Shown here: piece after piece, positions 1 to 14,300 of the stretch
How the letters are laid out: each line of letters begins with the position of its first letter
How positions within the stretch are numbered: position 1 is the stretch's first letter
From: Hetaerina americana
Lineage: Eukaryota > Arthropoda > Insecta > Odonata > Calopterygidae
Direction of reading: 5' to 3'
Assembly (NCBI GenBank): GCA_022747635.1
Contig: JAKTNV010000024.1
Location: 1,612,001 to 1,676,000, forward strand
DNA length: 64,000 bases
Notes under the pieces: generated by a model
The model's input: only the letters and a program-made list of their open reading frames with translations
Databases searched by the model: none
What the model was told of the DNA's origin: nothing
Position numbers and translations under genes: made by a program

Positions 1-760
1 GGCCAGATCTGGGAAATACGGTGGCTGCAGCATTATTGGTATGTTGTTTTTGGCCAAAAATTCGCTCACAAATAACTATGTGTGAGCAGGGGCTTTGTCA
101 TAGTGCAAAAGCCTTGTTCTTCCACAAATCCGGGTGTTTGTGGCAGATTGCTTCGCACAAATTGCGCATAACTTGCAGGTAATATTCCTTATTTACCGTT
201 CTACCCTGTGACAAGAGCTCATGATGCACCACGCCCCTGCAATCGAAGGAAACTGTAAGAAAAACTTTCACATTCGACTGAACTTGAAGTGCTTTTTTTG
301 GTCTTGGCTTGTGCTGCAGCTTCGATTGGGATGATTGAACTTTAGTTTCCATGTCATAACCATAAACCCATGACTCATCACCAGTTATGACCCTTTGGAG
401 CAAATTTGGGTCTTCACGGACAGAGTCATTAGTTATGTTAATGCATTGCTGTTTTTCGTTGAAATTGGGCAAAATTGGTACGAATTTTGTGGTGACCCAT
501 GTCATGCTCAAATCATTTGTAAAAATCAAATAGCACAAGTCAGTCGATATGTTTTGGTCCTCTGCAACTTCTCTAACAGTGATTCGACGATTGGCCAGTA
601 CTATTTTCTTCATTTCATCATGTTGTCTTCTGTTGTTGATTTGCTCTGGCATCCGGCACGCTATTCGTTGTTCACATCTTCTCGGCCCTCTGAGAACATT
701 TTTTCCCATTGATAAACGTTGCTACGGTCTAAGGTAGCTTCTCCGTATACCACAGTCACC
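1..760 (-). pseudogene. Mariner transposase relic, cut by window edge
   Basis: Reading right to left, the frame gives VYGEATLDRSNVYQW (start of the HTH domain, near 755-690), then a frameshift, then IVLANRRITVREVAED, VITGDESWVYGYDMETKVQS (first catalytic Asp), GVVHHELLSQGRTVNKEYY and HYDKAPAHT (second Asp), with PDLA at the very edge. This is the Tc1/mariner family, SETMAR-like branch. A stop follows KAPAHT and the HTH part is frameshifted, so it is dead. The remaining end lies left of the window. Confidence 0.85.
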
Positions 761-1079
761 ATATGCAACCTGCAACCCCACCTTCACTCATTATTCCATC
801 TATGTACACTTCACAAAGTTGTCTATGAGTTTCAATTGGCTTGTCGTTTTTTACCTTTAAAAATCTGATTGCAGATTGAACTTCACAACTCAGAGGATTT
901 TTATTGCAGCTCATATTTTAACAGTTTGCAGTGAGCAAAGTGTAATAGCCACAGTCTGCACTTTACCACAGCAGGATGCGTACTGAGTGAAGGGACTTAA
1001 ATACACCAAGATGGTGGCTCTAGTCCTACCCTCTGCCATGCTAGGCCAAAATATAAGTTACTTTCTTGACAGCCCTTGT
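760..1079 (-). mobile_element. N-terminal end of a second mariner (HTH_48 type) with its terminal inverted repeat
   Basis: On the minus strand, about 895-765 encodes CEVQSAIRFLKVKN and RQLCEVYIDGIMSEG, the N-terminal helix-turn-helix of the HTH_48 mariner group. The outer end near 1055-1079 (gttactttcttgacagccct on the + strand) matches the end of the related piece at 46600-47027. It stops abruptly where the other mariner begins, so this is a truncation or nested insertion. Confidence 0.65.
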
Positions 1080-1454
1080 ATGTATGTGCAAGTAAATGAC
1101 AAGATAGATATATTTTAGTTTTATTCTCAACTCTCTTGTATTGATTTTTACACCAATATAATTCTTTAATACTTGACATTGTCATAAAAATGGTCTTTAT
1201 CATCCTTATTGATGAAATTCAACTAATGGCTATGTCTCTATCAGTATGAACAAATATATGCATTTGAGCATTTGTTTTTTGGGGTGGGTTAGATGGAGGA
1301 ATGCTCGTATTAAACCATGGCTTATATAATGGAGCTAACCAGAAAATTTATCCTAAGATTCACAACTAATGGCTAAAATAATCATCTTATTCTTGTAACT
1401 TCATACTAAGGTCTTCCTCCACTGCCTAAAACTGCCTGTTCTATCTCCATTCAT

Positions 1455-1800
1455 TATCTGTGCCTTTTTAGTCAGTGACAAATACAGGTTCCAGATAAGT
1501 TGTGGAACTTTCTCAAGTGTATTGGTATTTTCTGCAAAATGTTCATTGATTTTGCCCAGTTCACTCTGCCGAATGCCCTCTCAAAATCCATAAAACAAAC
1601 AAATATGTCCTGTGTATACTCTGCATTATTTTCTAATATTTTCCCCACTGTTACTATGGAACCACACATACCCGTCCTCTTCCTAAATCCAAACTGATCA
1701 TCGTCTGAATACTTGTTTGCTCTCTTCTCTATCTCTTCTCTCTGAATTTAGAATCAACTGTCAAGTACTGCCAAAGTTCCTCATCTTCAATTTACCAGTT
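1455..1800 (-). pseudogene. Non-LTR retrotransposon reverse transcriptase relic
   Basis: The minus strand encodes DQFGFRKRTGMCGSIVTVGK and then DIFVCFMDFERAFGRVNWAK. These correspond to the RT motifs FGFRxGxGT and (D/F)xxxAFDxVxW, where the first catalytic Asp sits (here FMDFERAF). It is a short RTE-like fragment with no intact ORF. Confidence 0.7.
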
Positions 1801-2085
1801 ACAAATGAATACTTAAAAGCAAGAATGATATGGTGAAAATTTTTTAATTCAAACTTAACAGTTATGCACTTGAAATGTCTTTAGTTTTCTTACAAATTGG
1901 TTACCCATGTGACTTACTGCAGTTTGTGTAGAAAGATGGTTTGTGAGCAGATGTTGTTTTAATGCAAGCATTTTATTTGTAGAGACAAGGTGATGAAGTA
2001 GACATTGAAACATGGATTTTATGTGTAATTCAATGGGGAGCATACAATGACTATCTAATTATTTTACTTTTATAACTTCTGGCAG

Positions 2086-2337
2086 CTTCTGAAGATATAT
2101 GAACATACAAGTAGTCCACTAGCACAAGGTGTAATATCATTTGCTGGCCCTGCTCTGAGTTGCCGGAGTATAGTACGTGAGGTACTGAGAGAAATATCAG
2201 AGACTGATCCAGGAGAATTTTCCGCAGATGCATCTGGGACACGTGCCATCTGTCATTTCTTAACTGAATTGGCTGTAGGACTCCCTTCCCTCATGCAATC
2301 CTCCATCTCACTTATCCTGCCAATTCTTGATTTTGAG
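2086..2337 (+). CDS. NCAPD2: NCAPD2 exon 1 in window (residues 1-84)
   Basis: Acceptor ...ttctggcag, donor gag|gtaaga; phase 0 at both ends. The exon encodes [15 protein letters not shown] through [16 protein letters not shown] to [10 protein letters not shown], a HEAT-repeat part found in animal NCAPD2. The phase-0 acceptor shows that at least one coding exon lies upstream; I found none between 1 and 2085, which holds only transposon debris. Confidence 0.9.
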
Positions 2338-5300
2338 GTAAGAACAGGCTATGAAGTTAAATGTTTTTGTGTTTTATACTTGTTTTTTGGTATAAAATGT
2401 TGAGCCACATGTTTGGAAAAATTCTTATTTGAAATGACCAACTAGGAAAATGCAGTTCCATATTATTCCAAAACTAGATGAAATTATTTATTGGTTATTC
2501 ATCATGTACATTTTGTGTAGATCGTGCAATATTTGTGATTTTTTTATTTTCAAAACTAATAGTTTATCAAACAAAATTTGTAGAAGCAAATGGTAATTTG
2601 CAGATGCAAATGATAATACTATGATAATTTTTGGTAATATTCTCTACCAAGACAGATAATGGTTAGTTTTCCACTTATTTGTGGCACTGTTGTTGTTATG
2701 AAAAAACTGGTTTCCAGATGGAAGGTAGTTTAGTCTATATAGATGCCTGAACTGTTGGGTGGATACTTTTACATACCTTATTTGATAGTAAACGGTGTGG
2801 CAGCATAACTTCCTTTTTTTCAAAACACAATAAAACCCATTTTATGAAACAGAATCATTTTATTATTATATTTAGTGTCGGTACATATTCAAAGTTTTTT
2901 TACACGGATTTGGAAATCAAATCAGGTAGGTGATGTCCCCCATTTTCCATACTCTGAATTAGTCGATTTCTGGCCTTAATCATGACCCTTACCAGCATAG
3001 CAGCAGGCTTATTAGCAATTTCTGCTTGGATGTTGGCCTATCAGGTCTTCTCGGGTGCTTGGACAGTTGCCATAAGCGTGGGATTTCAAAAAAACCCACA
3101 TAAAAAATTACAAGGGGCCAAATTGGGGGAGTGGGCTGGCCACCCCAAATCGAGATTGAGATGAGGTGCTCCGGGAAGTGTTCCCTCAGTACAGCCATCG
3201 ATGCCCTTGAAGTGTGAGCCGATGCTCCATCCTGTTGGAACCAAATGTCCATCAAATCCAGTTCATCAAGTCTAGGGAAAAAAATTCATCCAACATGTTT
3301 ACATACCGGTCTGAATTAACTGTCACTGTGACCTCATTTCCTTCAAAAAACCCTGGGAGCAGCAATACCGATTGGGGTAATTGCAAACCACACTGTAACT
3401 AAAGGTGAATGCAAAGCAATTTGATGCAATTCTCTGGGATTGGTGTCAGCTCACATGAAAATGGGCTTCATCACTGAAAAACACAACTGGCCCTCAAGAA
3501 TGCTTTTGAGAAGAGCCTAATGTTCCTCCAAGAATTGTAGTTACGTTCGTAGAGTTCCTGCACAATCGCCAATTTGTAGCATTGGTAATTAAGGTCATCA
3601 TGAAGAATTTGCTGCACTAAACGATCAGAAAGTCCAAGGCCTGACACATGTTTGCACGCAGAATGCTGTGGAAATTGCAAGATGGCAGCTCTCACTGCCA
3701 CCGTGATTTTAGGTGACCTAATGGGCCGAGGGTTTCCAGTTCTTTGCCTTGTCGCACTCTTGATTTCTCTGAACATATTGACCCATGTAACAATTGATTT
3801 CTGGTCTGGGACAGGGCCTAACGGGACTACATTGAAGGCCTGCTGGGTTGCAATCACAGAACATCTGTTCAAAAAGTAGACCCTGATGGCAAATGCACGC
3901 TCCTCACTAATCCAATGCATGATGGTGACTGACTGGGTTAGGGTAAAAAATTTAGAACCCTGGCTGTTGAATGAGATCACTCTTACCCTAGCTATGACAT
4001 CTACAGCCTGATTGACGTGCATTTCAAAAAAAGGAAGTTATGGTGCCGCACCTTGTATATAAGATGTGCCTCAATTAAAAAGATATGTTACCACATGTGC
4101 TAACTTTTTCGCGAAGGGGTTTATTGAGTTGGAACTAAGGAACTTTTTAATTTAACCAATTTTCTCTCAATGTCTAATGACTGCAAAATCAGCAAATCAA
4201 ACTATAAATAGATAAAACTATATACAGGCTTTCTTGTATCAATTGTCTCAGACTGGCTTCTCTGATACCAAATTACTTACATGCAAACTATGAATGTTTT
4301 TATGTGTAAACCTTGTACTACAGTAATATGCATCTAAATTGTGTAAGATAAATGAGTCTGTATGTACAATTGGCCTTTGTGAATGATTTTGTAGAGGAAA
4401 GCTTCTTCAATTCCAAATTATTACATAGTTTTCAAGGTAATCTTTTTTGTGGGCATCCCAGTTTATGGAGATTCTTTCATTTGTGTATAGAGCAGCATGG
4501 TGTAATATTTTGATCTTCAATATTTTATGGGATATTTATCGCTCTGAACTAGATATTATTATATAATCTAAGTTTGATTGTGTGAAAATGAACTAAGGAT
4601 AAATATCATTCTGGAATGGATGCTTTTTTATTCTCGATTCTAGTTCTGGTTTCAGTCTAAAGAACTGGTGGAACTGGGACCTGCAAACCACTCCGGCCTA
4701 GTCAAAATATTGTGCTAAATTAGTACTTTCTACTTTGGCACGTTGAAAACAATTAGTTTTTATGATGTATAAATGTCATACTGTATATACTGATATTAAT
4801 ATTTGACATTAATGATACTTAAGTTATTTATATTGATTTTATACACATCTTTAGCCCTTGGTGAATTAAGGGCCACAAGCCTGAACTTCCTTCTAAGATT
4901 GAGCATTCATAGGTATCCCATTTTTTCCAATGAACTACGATCATATTATTTCTTACGACTGCATTTCTGAACTCACCATTTTAAGTTGAACATTTATGTG
5001 AATATTTATATGTGCATTTTGATTAATGATGTAGTGGAATATCAATGAGAGGTAATTCCTAAAAATTACTTGATATATCAAATTTTTGCTTTTACCAATG
5101 AGGGTTATGTGTGTAATTTCCAGCTCTATATTGAGCATATATTCAAAAGAAATTTCATTCTATCACTTGAAATCATCGTCAGATCTTGAGAATATCAAAA
5201 GCTGACAATGTTCTCAGGAGGTAGGAAAATATGTCAATACTCTTGAAAATATGTATGGTGAATTTGTAGCAGAGAAGACTCAAATGTTGAAAAATTAGCA

Positions 5301-8300
5301 AAATTGTTTCCTCATTACATATTTTTGTTCAGTTTTATTCTTAAAAGATTAGTATTTAAGAATTTATCTCACCCTTTATCTTCATTAGATTTAAAGTGCA
5401 CTGGTGTATAAGAGAAGCATTTGACCAGGGTTTGATTAATTGTTGTAATATATTCATTATAATTTGATGCCTCTACTATCTCAAATTATCTTGCCAATGA
5501 TTTCTTTTTCAGAAGCCTGTGCCTTATTATATGTAGAGCTGTTGCAGCTGCATTTTCTTACGAAATGATTTCCTAATGTTTTATTTAAAATATTTTTTAC
5601 TTTGCCTGCACATGTGTATGAATATTTATGCAAATATAAACCAGTAATAGAGTACTGTACATGATGCTTTTATTTCAGTCGTATACCATGCGGATTTGTG
5701 TCCTTGGTGTTCTCACGGAAATTATATCACAACTGTTGAGCGGTGATGATTTGGATGAGGCTGCTAAAACATCACGTGATTCATTTTTGGATCACATTGA
5801 AAATCACATGCATGATGTAAATGCTTTTGTAAGGAGTAAGGTGAGAAACTGCACACTAACTATTATTATAGATTTAGAATCTCAAATAAAGTATGGTAAA
5901 ATCTAAAGTTTACCTACTCCAAATTCATGCATACTTAGAATTTGCTTAATATTTTCGTGGTTCAGACATCTCTATATAAATCAGTGCATTGTGAACCTTA
6001 AATTTATGTTTTCTCCAGGTTTAATTCATAAATACTAGTTTTTATATCACATACGTCTCTTCATAAACAACCTTCTACAAATATCAGATTGTTAACACAT
6101 TTTAATTAATTTTATATCATGGGTGAAATTGTCTACCCGGCCAAACCATTCATTTCCCCACTCTTTTCCCCATACTTGTGTTCCAGTCACCCATTAAAAT
6201 ATTGCAGCATCCCTGCCCTTCACTCATCATTTTCTCTATTCTCTTATACACTACTTCTACTTCCTTGTCACTATAGTTGCCTCTTGGCGTGTACATTTGA
6301 ATGACTAGAAGGCTTTTGTTTGCACTCTTATCTTCATACCTATCGCTCTGTCACTGTTGTAAATAACTTTGCTGGCACAACCCTTCATATTTTCCCTTAT
6401 AATATGTCTAACTCTGTTCCTTCTTCTCTTTTTCCCACTGTAATAAATGTAGCATCTCCACATTGTTCTACACCACATCCTTCCCACCTCACTTCCCTTA
6501 TCCCATTAATGTCCATCTTGTTTGTCTCCATCTCTCTTTCATTTTCTCTTTAGAAGCTGAGATTATCTAGTTTTTCAAACCTTAGGAGGGTTCTTACTCC
6601 AGGTTCCTATTTGTATTCCTTTTATCCTCCCCTTTTTTTTCTGCTTACATGTTCTGTTCGCGTGCAGCCCCTCCCAGATATCAGAATGAGGGTCTTGTAT
6701 TTTACTTTGGAAAATTTCATTTACAAAGATTCCTTGTTATTTTGCTTTTAACCTTTTGATGTGAGAATGACTTAAAGGTTGGCAAAACTGCATGAGTCAG
6801 ACCCCTTACAACCTTTTATAACTCATGATGATGAATTTCCTCACTATCAGGGCTGTCTTCTTATTTATATGAGGTTTGCATATTTTTCTCTTGAACTTGG
6901 TGTTTTTATCAAAACTGAAGCTAATGTTCAACATGGTTCACTCTACACACAAACATTTAATCTCTTTGAGGCTTTTTAGTAATATTTATACAATTATTTT
7001 CACTTTGTAGAATATTGTTGTGCAAAATTAGATTCCTATAGATTAATTGCTTGTGATATGGAGAAGATAAATAATAATGTTAATGTTTATTTCATATTAA
7101 ACCTGTTGATGAAACTCTTGAACTGGAGAAAAGTAAGTGAATTAAGAAATAATTGAATTGAAATAATAATGTTGGAAATTTTGTGTTATAGGTGTTGCAG
7201 TACTGGCAGCGCTTATGTAGAGAGAAGGCCATTCCATTGTCACGTCAGCATGATGTTTTGGAGAAAGCTGTTGGGCGATTGAGTGACAAAAGCAATTTAG
7301 TGAGGAAGTATTCTCTGCAGCTGGTTCGGGCCTTCCTTGAAGGGAATCCCTTTGCTGTCAAGGTATAATTATTTTCCTCCTTCTAAAGCTTGGGTTCCTA
7401 ATCCATGGGCCACTAATAATTTGGGGTCGTGATGAGTATTCCCTGGAATGTTTCACTTACTGAAGTATTGAACTTAAAAAGTTCTGATTTCAAAACATAT
7501 TCATTCTCATTGATTTTTAAAAATTTGAATATTGTCACAGTAGTTGAATATAATCAGGTTCACAGGCCATTTTGCTTCTTTAAGATGAATTGAATGAAGA
7601 TTTTATCTTCTGGTCATAACTCTAAAATGGTGGGGAACTTTTAATTTTAAGGGTTAAAGTTAAAACATTGCAGCCGCGAGCATTGAGCGACCATGAATAT
7701 TAATTTCTGTTTCATACATTTAAATTTCAATGAGTTTTTTTAAGTTGTTAATATTTTGTCTCACACCGTAACACCTTCTGCAGGACTCTGTACAGCAATT
7801 AAAATTTTGTAAGAGGAGGGAATAGCATTCTAAACCTTATACACTAATTTATGTATAAAAATTGCAACATATAACCTATGATAATCAATACAATACCAGT
7901 AGTAGTAGAGATAAATATATGAGGGTGCACCTGCTGATTTGGTCATTTATCTCCTCTCGCAACCCAACTCTCTTCTAAGAAAGGTAAGAAATATGAAGCA
8001 ATTGAGCGTATTATTAATATTTTAATAACACTAAAGCCAAGAGGTGAGTTGTTAAATACATCATTCATATATTATAAGTGTTGTTGGAGATCATAATCCT
8101 CTACAAATGCCACTCAGCTTAGGACATTTGGGTTATCATAGAAACATAGCATAGGAACTAGGTCTCCCTCCATATTTTTGCCTACCATATGCTACCCAAT
8201 ATTTATTGCATCCCATCAGTAGATGCATGATGGTCATGGGGTACTTCATGGAGATGTGGAGTCTTCTCTCAGTGGAATGATAAGATTGAGTGCACAGTGC

Positions 8301-11300
8301 CCTATTCCCAGTTGTGTAATGGTGACGTCCTCCCTCAATGCTGTTATGACAGTACATGGCCATTCTAAAGCCCCAGGTTTCCCAGTTCGAAGCTAGTTTC
8401 TAGTAACCTTCTTCCAAGTGTCATTCCGCTGCTTCTGGGATACATTCTTTAATGCCACTTGAAATCATCAGCCAATACCATGTTAATGCAATAAACTCCA
8501 AATACAAAATGCTGTGAGCTTTCCTGAAGGAAGATGGAGTTGTGGTGGGCCCAGTAAGGTTGGTTGAAGAAAACTCACAATAATAATGTTTATCAATCAT
8601 TAAGCCAACATTTTGTGGGATGGATCTTGTCAATATTGGTATGAAATCTTGTATATAATACTTATTTACATAATACTGAAGGTACAGGTAATTGGAGGAA
8701 ATGTAGTACTGTAGAACATATACAACATAATAGCATTCATTAAATAGTCAGTCCCCAAAAGTACATCAGCTAAAACATTCTTATTTTAGCTTGAACTTGC
8801 TGGGGGCTAAAATGGGACTGTGTTGGTTGTTTATTGGAGCTCACAGCGCATAAAAACTGGACATGGGGCTCTGCTTCCATTTTATTTTAGTTACATCTTG
8901 GGAGGGTGGATGATACCATAATTCTTTCCAAGTATTTTTTGGATTGACCCTTGGTATCCTTTGACTAATGCTTGGAATAAATCGAGATGGATTTACTGTG
9001 AGGAGATGTGGGTGCATTCCTAACAGACTCAGTGATGCACATATGTATACTCTACTTTGGATGCATGTAGTGGCAGAGACTGCCACTCAACTTTGCACTT
9101 TGTGACATTCCTTGACAATCTTATGAGGAAGCCGGGCCATGGCTGTAATGAATTTTTACCTGTGGTTGCCAGACTGACAGGTTGCCATGGTTGTGAAACA
9201 AAAGGGTTAGACCTTGATTGTCATTTTTTTCATGGTGAGGGTTTGCTGTAGCAATTTGCCAGGCTCTTCATAGATTTTGGGTTGTCCAGTAAAGTTCCTT
9301 CAGTGATTACCAAGTGGGCATTTGAAAACAAAAGTTTTAGCTTTTCTATAATATTTAGTGAGTATAAAAAATATTGTGATCATTTCACTTGTGATGATAT
9401 GGTTGATGAGACACTAAGCAGTGTACAAATCCACACTGTCACAAATCTGTCTTGATAAATTGTTCAAAGATCCTTGATAAGTCAAAGAAAATAACGTCCT
9501 CAAGAGGTGAGGATAAAATGAATAATTATTGAGAGTTAAAAATAAGACCAGAAAGAAGAATGATTATAGAAAAACAAGGAAAAGAGAAAGGGAAGGAAAG
9601 AATTAGATGAGAAAGTGGAAGATTCATTACATAGTATCTTTGAGAAAGCTGCAAAAGTGATGGCAGATTACAAAAGGGGAGCGGTGGCTATGACGTTTGA
9701 ATGGCACTCCTTCAGGAGTCAATGAGAGTATGTATCTTCCAAGCAACCTGCTTCACCTGCAGATGGCCATCAATTAATCAATCAGCCTTCGTATGTGAAC
9801 CTGTTAGAGGTACTAAACACAAAAATATATTCAAATTAGTCCAAGTGGTGCTGTTGCAAGGGCATACTGCATAAGGAATGTGTACAGTCCATGCTAGGGA
9901 ATCACAGAGGGACTTCTCGTACAAATTCATGATGTTAACAATTTTGGCAATAAACTTAAAAAAATTAATCCTTTAACTGTAAAGTAATGTGCTAAATTTT
10001 AGAAAATATGCGACAAATTACTAAGGGACATGTGAAATAAACTTTAGATGGCTCAGCATTAATACATGTTATACAATGAAAAATAAATATGAGGTAAACT
10101 ATTGTCTGTAATTAAGTATTGTTGAAGTATCTGAAAAGTGATGTATGTATTTATTTATGAATTGCATTTTAAAATGTAGAGTTTTACTCAGCTTTTTTGT
10201 AATACTCTGTGAAATGTTAGACAGCAGTGTAAGTCCAGCTCTGGTTTCTATAAATAATATTTTTACTTGACATATGCAATGTTCCATTTTACAGCTTGGA
10301 CTCAAAGATATGTTATCACAGCTTGAAATAGAGAAGAAAACTCTTTCAAATTTGATGAAAACATATGGCTTGCAAGACAAAGAACCTGCTGATGCTCCTG
10401 AAGTTCCTAAGAGAGATGAAGGAAAGCTGAAAGCTGAATGGAAGGAAGTTGAAGCTAAGGTTTTAGAGGCCATTTTTAACTTTTTGGATGAAGGTAAATT
10501 TTTAATTTCTGTCAAGTATACATTTATTTAAACTAAATTAAACTTATATTTGATATAAAGACTTAATGAAAACTTAAATTTGATTAAGGAGTTCTTTTGC
10601 AACTATGAAAATTGTTCTCTATGCCATGAACATATTTAGACCATCTTAGTTGATAGGCATTCCTAATATCTTGTAACATGTGGTGCATTTTTTTGTTTCC
10701 CTGTCTTTTATCTTCAATTTATGTTTGAAGGCACTTATGGCATACCTCTTTCTTTTTTTTAAGTATTTCTTCCAAGTCATTTATCATTTTGGTCATTTCC
10801 TCTTAATATTCTCTTATATTGTTCGTATTGACACCCAAGTGTTTTCATTAATAGCATTTCTAAGTGTGTGTCATTCTTCTGTTTTCACCATGGTAGCTCC
10901 TGCACATACTCTTTTTGTAATATACATAAAATTTTGTCCCTTAATTACCTGTGCTTTGATTAATTCACCATTTATTAATGGTACTAATACATATTTTATT
11001 TATTTGAAAAAACTGTTTATTGCCTTCCAAATTTTTGATCATCTTCTAATTGTTTTGTATTATTTTATCTTTGCAATAGGAAGTGAGTCAGTTGACAAAG
11101 AAATGATCGAATCAGCCCTGAAGTTACCCCTGGAGATGCTGTATAAACAGCTGATTAATTTATTGATGGATGAAAAATATGATTGTGTCGCACATTTACT
11201 CTATGCTGCCAAGAAGAAACATCCTAAAGCTGGAGATATCAAGTATGTATTGTATATTTTAGAGTGGTAGATATTTGTCATCATTCCATATGGAGTATAT

Positions 11301-14300
11301 TAAAATTACACTAGTTATTTCTGTTATGTGATAGCTGTTAGGTAGAATTGGAGCAGTTATATACATAACACAGTTATACCTAATATACATATGATAACTG
11401 ATCTGGGTAAAGCATAATTATAGTACATTTTATTTGCCCAAAGATCAAATTATAAAAATACCAGGTTAAAGTGCAATTATATACTTAAATTCATTATGTT
11501 TGTGATGTTCATCAGCTATTGTTATCTTCATTATATTAAGTATTTCTATATATTTTGCTTTTACATGATATTATTCCATAGCAACAGCCGTTACTTTTCA
11601 TTCTTTCAGCATATCCAAAAAAAATGATTTCTGATAACTATATGTGTGGCAAAATTGTATCCTGCAGGAAAAATACAATTTAATTTATTTGCAAGGTGCT
11701 GACATGTTATGTAAAATGGGTGGTTTTCATATTATCAATATACATATTAAACATCATAAATATGGGAAAATAAACAATTGTGTACATCACTAAAATAGTA
11801 GTTATATATTTGGTTCCTTTGGGTATGTAGTACCCAACTATATTTCTGTGAAAATATACTTCGTTAACTCATTAAGTGGTCATGAATTTTCACCAAGTTG
11901 TGTCTGCAACTTTTGAATTTAATTACTTACTTAGTGTTGTTTATGTGTTTATTTGTAATTGTTTGGCATGGCATTCACCTTGTGAATTGAGAAATGTTCA
12001 TGTCCCACTATTTTTATGAGGGGAATAAAGTAAAAATTCTGGTGGGCATCAGTTGAAAACAAGTTTCATGCCAAACTTGACATAAGCCCTGGTCACACTT
12101 ACAATTCTTAATTGTGTTGGCAGTAATTTTTTAATATGATTAAACTTATGTAAATTAAGGTGATTTAATATAAATATCAGATTCAGATGTGATGTGGTGG
12201 AACTGTTCCATAGTAACAGGAATGAAGACTACTACAATTTTCCCCTGAATAAAGATTTATTCACGACTAGTAGTGAGTAAATCTTCATTTATTGGAAAAT
12301 TGTAGTAGTCTTAATCTCTGTTATTAAGGAAGTCTACTTCTAAAGGAAGCAATTTTGCTAATTGTTATCTAAAATAAATGAATAATTTTTAGCTATTTCC
12401 TAACAGTTAGATACGTAAACATTATCTAAAATTTCATGAGGAGAACTCAAAGTTTTCTTCATTGGCATTGAAGTGTAATGATAATGTGGAACTAACTTTC
12501 TGTCAAGAATTCATCATTAAGCCATGCACTAAATATTAGGGAGTAATTGAGTCTTAGGAACATCGTTGTAATCTGCACTTATGGACATATAGTGATTTAG
12601 TAGTTGAACATTATAATAAATGACACTCACTCACTTTACTTCGATTGGCTGACAAGTTAATATTTAAAAGTATGTTGGTGCGACCACTGATGTACCCACC
12701 TCCTAGCCTAGCTTTGAATTTGGATGGTGACAAAATTTGTCAAAGTCTCTCTATCCCTGCTTGGGTGCAATGTGTATAGTAATTCATGTGGAGTACATTA
12801 CTTCTCTTACCGTCTGACATGACATTAAAGTGTAGGCTAATACTGATGTCTGGTTTCTGTCCACCCTTCCTTCAGTTCCTGAACATAATATCTCTTATCA
12901 AATCAAACCCTAATGACAGAAATTACCTCTTCTTTTGGTTACATTACTCATTATAATATATATTATTCAATTTTAGGCCATCATATATTTCATTGAATTC
13001 ATGAAAAGCTCTGCCATAGTTGTTTGCAGTTATAGGATTGGGTTCCTTTTCAAATGCTGTGCATGATCTAAAGCCAGTTTATTCCTAAAATATGCCAATG
13101 TAATTTTGTTCTTTGTTTAGGCTTTCAGAAGATGGAAGCAATGAGGTTGAACTAAGTGATGGGGAAAACAAGAGTGAGTCTGAAAATATTTTTTCAGATG
13201 AAGAGGATTCTCCTGCTAGGGAAAAAAAGAGAACCCAGAAGATCAAGAAGAGAATGAAGTACCTTGGCAAACTCTTGAGAAAGATTTTCATGGAAAATCC
13301 TCCTGAAGATAAAAGCAAAGAAAAGGAAACTGATGCTGGCAAAGAGGGAAGTGCTGAACCAAACGAAGTGAAAAAAGAAAACATAATTGAACCTACTCAA
13401 GAGCTTGATGGCCAAGCAATGGAAAAAATTCAAACACAGACAGCTTTAGTTCAGTTTTTGGAGGTAAATGCTTTACTGTGTGATATTTTTTTATAATTAT
13501 GTGGCAGAATTTGATTGTAATGAAGTAGCTCTTGCAAAAAGCATTAATCAAAAGTGATTGATAAATTTAGATTTCTGTTATAGAATTGGTAAATTCTACA
13601 TATATAAGCTGAGGGCCACGACAAGATGGACTGAAGGATTGTGATTATCATTACTTGTTCTTTCAAAAAATCACTTCTGAAAAGATCTACTAGAGTCACT
13701 TTTAATATGCATGTCAATTCAATCAGTCTTAGTTTCTTTAAGCTGCTTTTAATTATATTCCTCTTCCAGCCTCGGGTCAGACTACTCTAGCCCTAAAGTC
13801 TTACTTTTGCAGCTGAAATCTTTTGTTTAACTAAATAAATACATAAATACATGATCACTTGATTGCAACATTCAAATAACCCACCTCACCATAGTATTGA
13901 ATAAAATTGTGCTAGGACTAGCAACTTATTGTTAATGGTTTGTTTTTTGATGTTTCAATGAAATTTTGTATGTTTCTTTCTTGAACCTTTGGATACCAAT
14001 AAACTTAAAAATTTGACAGTCTTTTTTCATAACCTTGTGAATGTAAACAACCCATTTTTACATTTATGGTATGATGGGAAATTTTTCTTTTGAAAGGTAA
14101 CTTTTGCTTCCTCTATCTTCTCCTATCTTCCTTTTTGTTTTAATTTAAAATTTGCTCATTTTTCCCTTTAATATTATGTTTTTGCTTAAGTTAAAATTAT
14201 TATTTATTGCTCTTCTGGTTGTATCTAGCAAATATTTTATTTTTATCACACTGTGTGTGTTCAAGTGCTTGAAAAAAAAATTAATTTGCCGTATATCTTT

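Noticed and set aside
10680..11270. 196-codon frame running into NCAPD2 exon 5
   Set aside because: Only the part from 11080 is exon; the upstream hydrophobic stretch is T-rich intron read in frame.
13085..13433. Reverse-strand frames opposite NCAPD2 exon 6
   Set aside because: They are shadows of the Lys/Glu-rich + strand exon.
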